A stretch of 6,264 nucleotides of DNA from Modestobacter sp. GTDB taxonomy: Bacteria > Actinomycetota > Actinomycetes > Mycobacteriales > Geodermatophilaceae. Made by a program: the position numbers and the translations under genes. The notes under the pieces are model-generated. The model was not told the origin of the DNA and made no database searches. It worked only from the letters and a program-made list of their open reading frames with translations. The stretch covers positions 1 to 6,264 of the forward strand of contig JAOPWO010000131.1 of the NCBI GenBank assembly GCA_025965635.1, in the 5' to 3' direction. This document shows, one piece after another, positions 5,001 to 6,264 of this stretch (its first letter is position 1; each line of letters opens with the position of its first letter).

Positions 5001-6264
5001 CATCGTCGGCGGCTCCGACCCCACCGAGACCTTCGGCGGGCCGGGCGACGACATCATCCACGCCGGTGACTCCAGCGACACGGTGTTCGGTGACGACGGC
5101 GACGACTGGTTGGAGGGCGGCGCCCAGGCCGACCTGCTGCAGGGCGACAACGGCGCGCCCTTCCAGGACGACCCCAACACCCCCGGCCACGACGTGATCA
5201 ACGGCAACGGTGGCGCCGACGACTACGACGCCGAGGGCGGCGACGACGTCATGGTCGCCGGGCCCGGCCTCGAGCGCAGCGACGGCATGCTCGGCTTCGA
5301 CTGGGTCACGCACAAGGGCGACCCCCAGGCCGCCGACGCCGACCTGCTCGTCACCCGAGGGCTGCCACCGTCGGTCGACGCGCTGCGGGACCGCTTCGAC
5401 CGGGTGGAGGGCCTGTCCGGCGCCGGGCTCGACGACGCCTTGCGCGGCGACGACGAGCTGGCCGGCGACCTGACCGGCAACGAGCTGGACGCGGCCGGGA
5501 TCGCCCGCATCGAGGGGCTGGCCGGGCTGCTCCCGGCCGGGGCGACGTCGTTCACCGGCGGCAACATCCTGCTCGGCGGCGGCGGGGACGACCTGCTCGA
5601 GGGCCGCGGCGGCGACGACCTGCTCGACGGCGACGCGTGGCTCGACGTCCAGCTGGTGGCGCCCGGCCGGGCACCGGCCGACTCGCTGACCGAGCTGCGG
5701 GCTGCGGTGTTCGCCGGCCAGCTCGACCCGGGCGCCATCACCATCCGGCGCAGCATCCAGGTGGCTGACGTCGGGTCCGCCGTGGACGTCGCGGTGTTCA
5801 CCGGTCAGCAGGCGGAGTACGGGTTCGCCCCCACAGCCGGCGGGCTGACCGTCACCCACGTCGGCGGTGCCGCGACCGACGGCGTCGACACGCTGCGCAA
5901 CATCGAGCAACTCCGGTTCGCCGACGGCCCGGTGGCCGTGGCCGACGTCCTGGCCACCGCCCCGGACGCCCCGGCGATCACGTCGGTGGAGGCCGGGGAC
6001 CGGAAGGCCACGGTCCGCTTCGCGCCGCCGGCCGGTGACGGCGGCCGGCCGGTCACCGGCCTCCTGGTCCAGGTCCTCACCGCAGACCAGCTCGTGGACG
6101 GCTTCTACGCGCTCGACCCGACCGCGACCAGCGTCGTCATCGACGGCCTGACCAACGGTGACAGCTACACGTTCCGCATGCAGGCGGTCAACGCCGTCGG
6201 CCCGAGCGAGTGGTCGGCGCCGTCGATCCCGGTGACCCCGGCCGCCCCGGTGGCGCCGGCGGTC
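2062..6264 (+). CDS. Secreted animal-type heme peroxidase with RTX calcium-binding repeats and fibronectin III domain (3' end beyond window)
   Basis: 1401 codons are visible and no stop is reached. Residues 1-42 are an export signal: a basic start, TTRRSVAGAL (twin Arg 16-17), a hydrophobic core and PALA before the likely cleavage. Residues ~46-890 are a peroxidase of the myeloperoxidase/cyclooxygenase superfamily. DGTCNNL (107-113) is a family landmark. FGQFFDHGLD (220-229) holds distal Gln222, Asp225 and His226. TAYVDQS (287-293) matches the calcium loop. RINE (468-471) holds catalytic Arg468 and heme-linking Glu471. AEHNRLATE is at 484-492, proximal His578 is in RFGHSM, Asn658 is in LNIARAR, and LQDGDRFYYL is at 806-815. 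RTX repeats follow at 912-1029 and 1170-1191, with a non-repetitive insert between them. DTLRNIEQLRFADG (1276-1289) precedes a fibronectin III domain at about 1301-1393. Such proteins oxidise substrates with H2O2 outside the cell; bacterial relatives include the Mn(II)-oxidising MopA. The substrate here is unknown. Only two cysteines are visible (78 and 110). Confidence 0.93.
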   Translation, partial: MSRSSAQRAPRSATTRRSVAGALAALLFAGVAPATLATPALAADGQGFTLNASDLRFILAQIQIAEAHVTTLSSEDPCGTLLGTGPHQIPDHNAQGAELPWGLRTVDGTCNNLKPGQARFGAAGNLFPRRADGEFADASAAPAGFPPAASSSYAQSTGLVFDPEPRIASNLVVDQTVTNPAAVAAAGDVEPDPESGTLPIPNVAPDVGQSAPYNSLFTLFGQFFDHGLDMTSKSGGTVFVPLQPDDPLYVPGGRSNFMVLTRSTNSPGPDGVRGTADDVRDATNQTTAYVDQSQTYTSHPSHQVFLREYAAGDGTPAPTGRMLTGPGDGLATWAATKHQARTLLGIDLTDADVVAVPLLAADPYGRFVPGPNGFPQLVVADPAAPNGQRLVEGDPAAPVPTASAVRTGHAFLDDIAHHAGPLGDHDRSPATPNRLLAPDADPGTTDDGSPTTYDDEMLDAHFVAGDGRINENIGLSAIHQVFHAEHNRLATEIEGLVAADPALRALWRPGTPEADDWTQGERLFQAARFVAEMEYQHLAFEEFARKVQPMVNLFAGYDTSIDPAISAEFAHAVYRFGHSMLTETVARRSPTGENRDVALLDAFLNPPSYAAGGRTPEQASGDIVRGMTDQVGNEIDEFVTEALRSNLLGLPLDLATLNIARARETGVPPLNETRRQFFAQTNGNSALAPYENWIDFGLGLRHPESLINFVAAYGTHPTVTGAPTVAAKRTAAALLVAGDPDDPATPADAVDFMTGTGAFADAGGRTTSGLDDVDLWLGGLAEEQAPFGGLLGSTFNHVFETEMEDLQDGDRFYYLSRTAGLNLLVQLEGNSFAELISRNTDAANLPADVFSRPDLTFDLSAQQATGPIVDDPASAQDERKLLSRMADGTVRYNGPLHVLFVGTAQTDRVRAGEGDDTLRGNESTDRLEGGAGNDQLIGGSGQDVLTDSFGDDVLKGGDGNDAIASGPGLDLNQGGLGDDFIVGGSDPTETFGGPGDDIIHAGDSSDTVFGDDGDDWLEGGAQADLLQGDNGAPFQDDPNTPGHDVINGNGGADDYDAEGGDDVMVAGPGLERSDGMLGFDWVTHKGDPQAADADLLVTRGLPPSVDALRDRFDRVEGLSGAGLDDALRGDDELAGDLTGNELDAAGIARIEGLAGLLPAGATSFTGGNILLGGGGDDLLEGRGGDDLLDGDAWLDVQLVAPGRAPADSLTELRAAVFAGQLDPGAITIRRSIQVADVGSAVDVAVFTGQQAEYGFAPTAGGLTVTHVGGAATDGVDTLRNIEQLRFADGPVAVADVLATAPDAPAITSVEAGDRKATVRFAPPAGDGGRPVTGLLVQVLTADQLVDGFYALDPTATSVVIDGLTNGDSYTFRMQAVNAVGPSEWSAPSIPVTPAAPVAPAV
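4795..5148 (+). repeat. RTX (hemolysin-type) calcium-binding repeat block 1
   Basis: Residues 912-1029 of the peroxidase are about a dozen degenerate nonapeptides of the GGxGxDxUx type. Clear copies are GEGDDTLRG, GAGNDQLIG, GDGNDAIAS, GLGDDFIVG and GPGDDIIHA; the intervening copies have lost glycines or aspartates. Such repeats fold into a parallel beta-roll that binds calcium between turns and usually folds only after export into a calcium-rich medium. Confidence 0.88.
5569..5634 (+). repeat. RTX repeat block 2 (short)
   Basis: Residues 1170-1191 contain two near-perfect RTX units, GGGGDDLLEG and RGGDDLLDGD. They resume the beta-roll pattern after about 140 residues with few canonical units (an isolated EGGDDVMVAG lies at 1058-1067). 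Their near-canonical form contrasts with the degenerate first block. Confidence 0.8.

Noticed and set aside
4009..5910. Long minus-strand open frame antisense to the peroxidase and RTX region
   Set aside because: Its Val/Gly/Ala-rich protein mirrors Asp/Gly codons of the RTX repeats. Long antisense frames are expected in DNA of this composition, and no motif or start signal supports it.
1..6264. tRNA, rRNA, CRISPR array, insertion sequence or riboswitch
   Set aside because: No cloverleaf, spaced direct repeats, transposase motifs, terminal inverted repeats or known riboswitch cores were seen. The only repeats are the protein-level RTX units and the short hairpins.

Overview
The window is very GC-rich. 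The correct reading frames carry G or C at almost every third codon position, and Ala, Gly, Asp, Arg and Val dominate. This, with the gene types and the monoderm-style signal peptide, suggests a high-GC actinobacterium. The Geodermatophilaceae (Geodermatophilus, Blastococcus, Modestobacter) are a plausible home, but that is an inference from style and not a proof.

Layout: (1) 1-128, minus strand: the start of an ArfB-type ribosome-rescue peptidyl-tRNA hydrolase, cut by the left edge, with its GGQ motif visible. (2) 129-389: intergenic, with two GC-rich hairpins and no gene that I can support. (3) 390-887, minus: a YidD membrane-protein-insertion factor with an unusual Gly/Arg/Tyr- and Cys-rich N-terminal extension. 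(4) 888-988: a divergent intergenic region with a short dyad. (5) 989-1966, plus: an MmuM-type homocysteine S-methyltransferase. (6) 1967-2061: a 95-base gap holding a perfect 10-bp hairpin and a good Shine-Dalgarno. (7) 2062 to the right edge, plus: a very large secreted protein of at least 1401 residues that continues beyond the window.

The large protein is the main content. It has an N-terminal export signal with a twin-arginine-like motif, then a complete peroxidase of the animal (myeloperoxidase/cyclooxygenase) superfamily. RTX-type calcium-binding nonapeptides follow, then a non-repetitive insert, a second short RTX block, and a fibronectin type III domain at the right edge. It resembles the large bacterial calcium-binding heme peroxidases that include the manganese-oxidising MopA proteins. 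All catalytic residues recognisable by analogy with myeloperoxidase are present, so an active extracellular oxidase is likely. Its substrate (halide, Mn(II), phenolics) cannot be read from the sequence.

The four genes do not form an obvious pathway. ArfB (translation rescue), YidD (membrane protein insertion) and MmuM (methionine synthesis) are housekeeping or accessory functions. The peroxidase looks like an independent transcription unit downstream of mmuM, separated from it by the hairpin.
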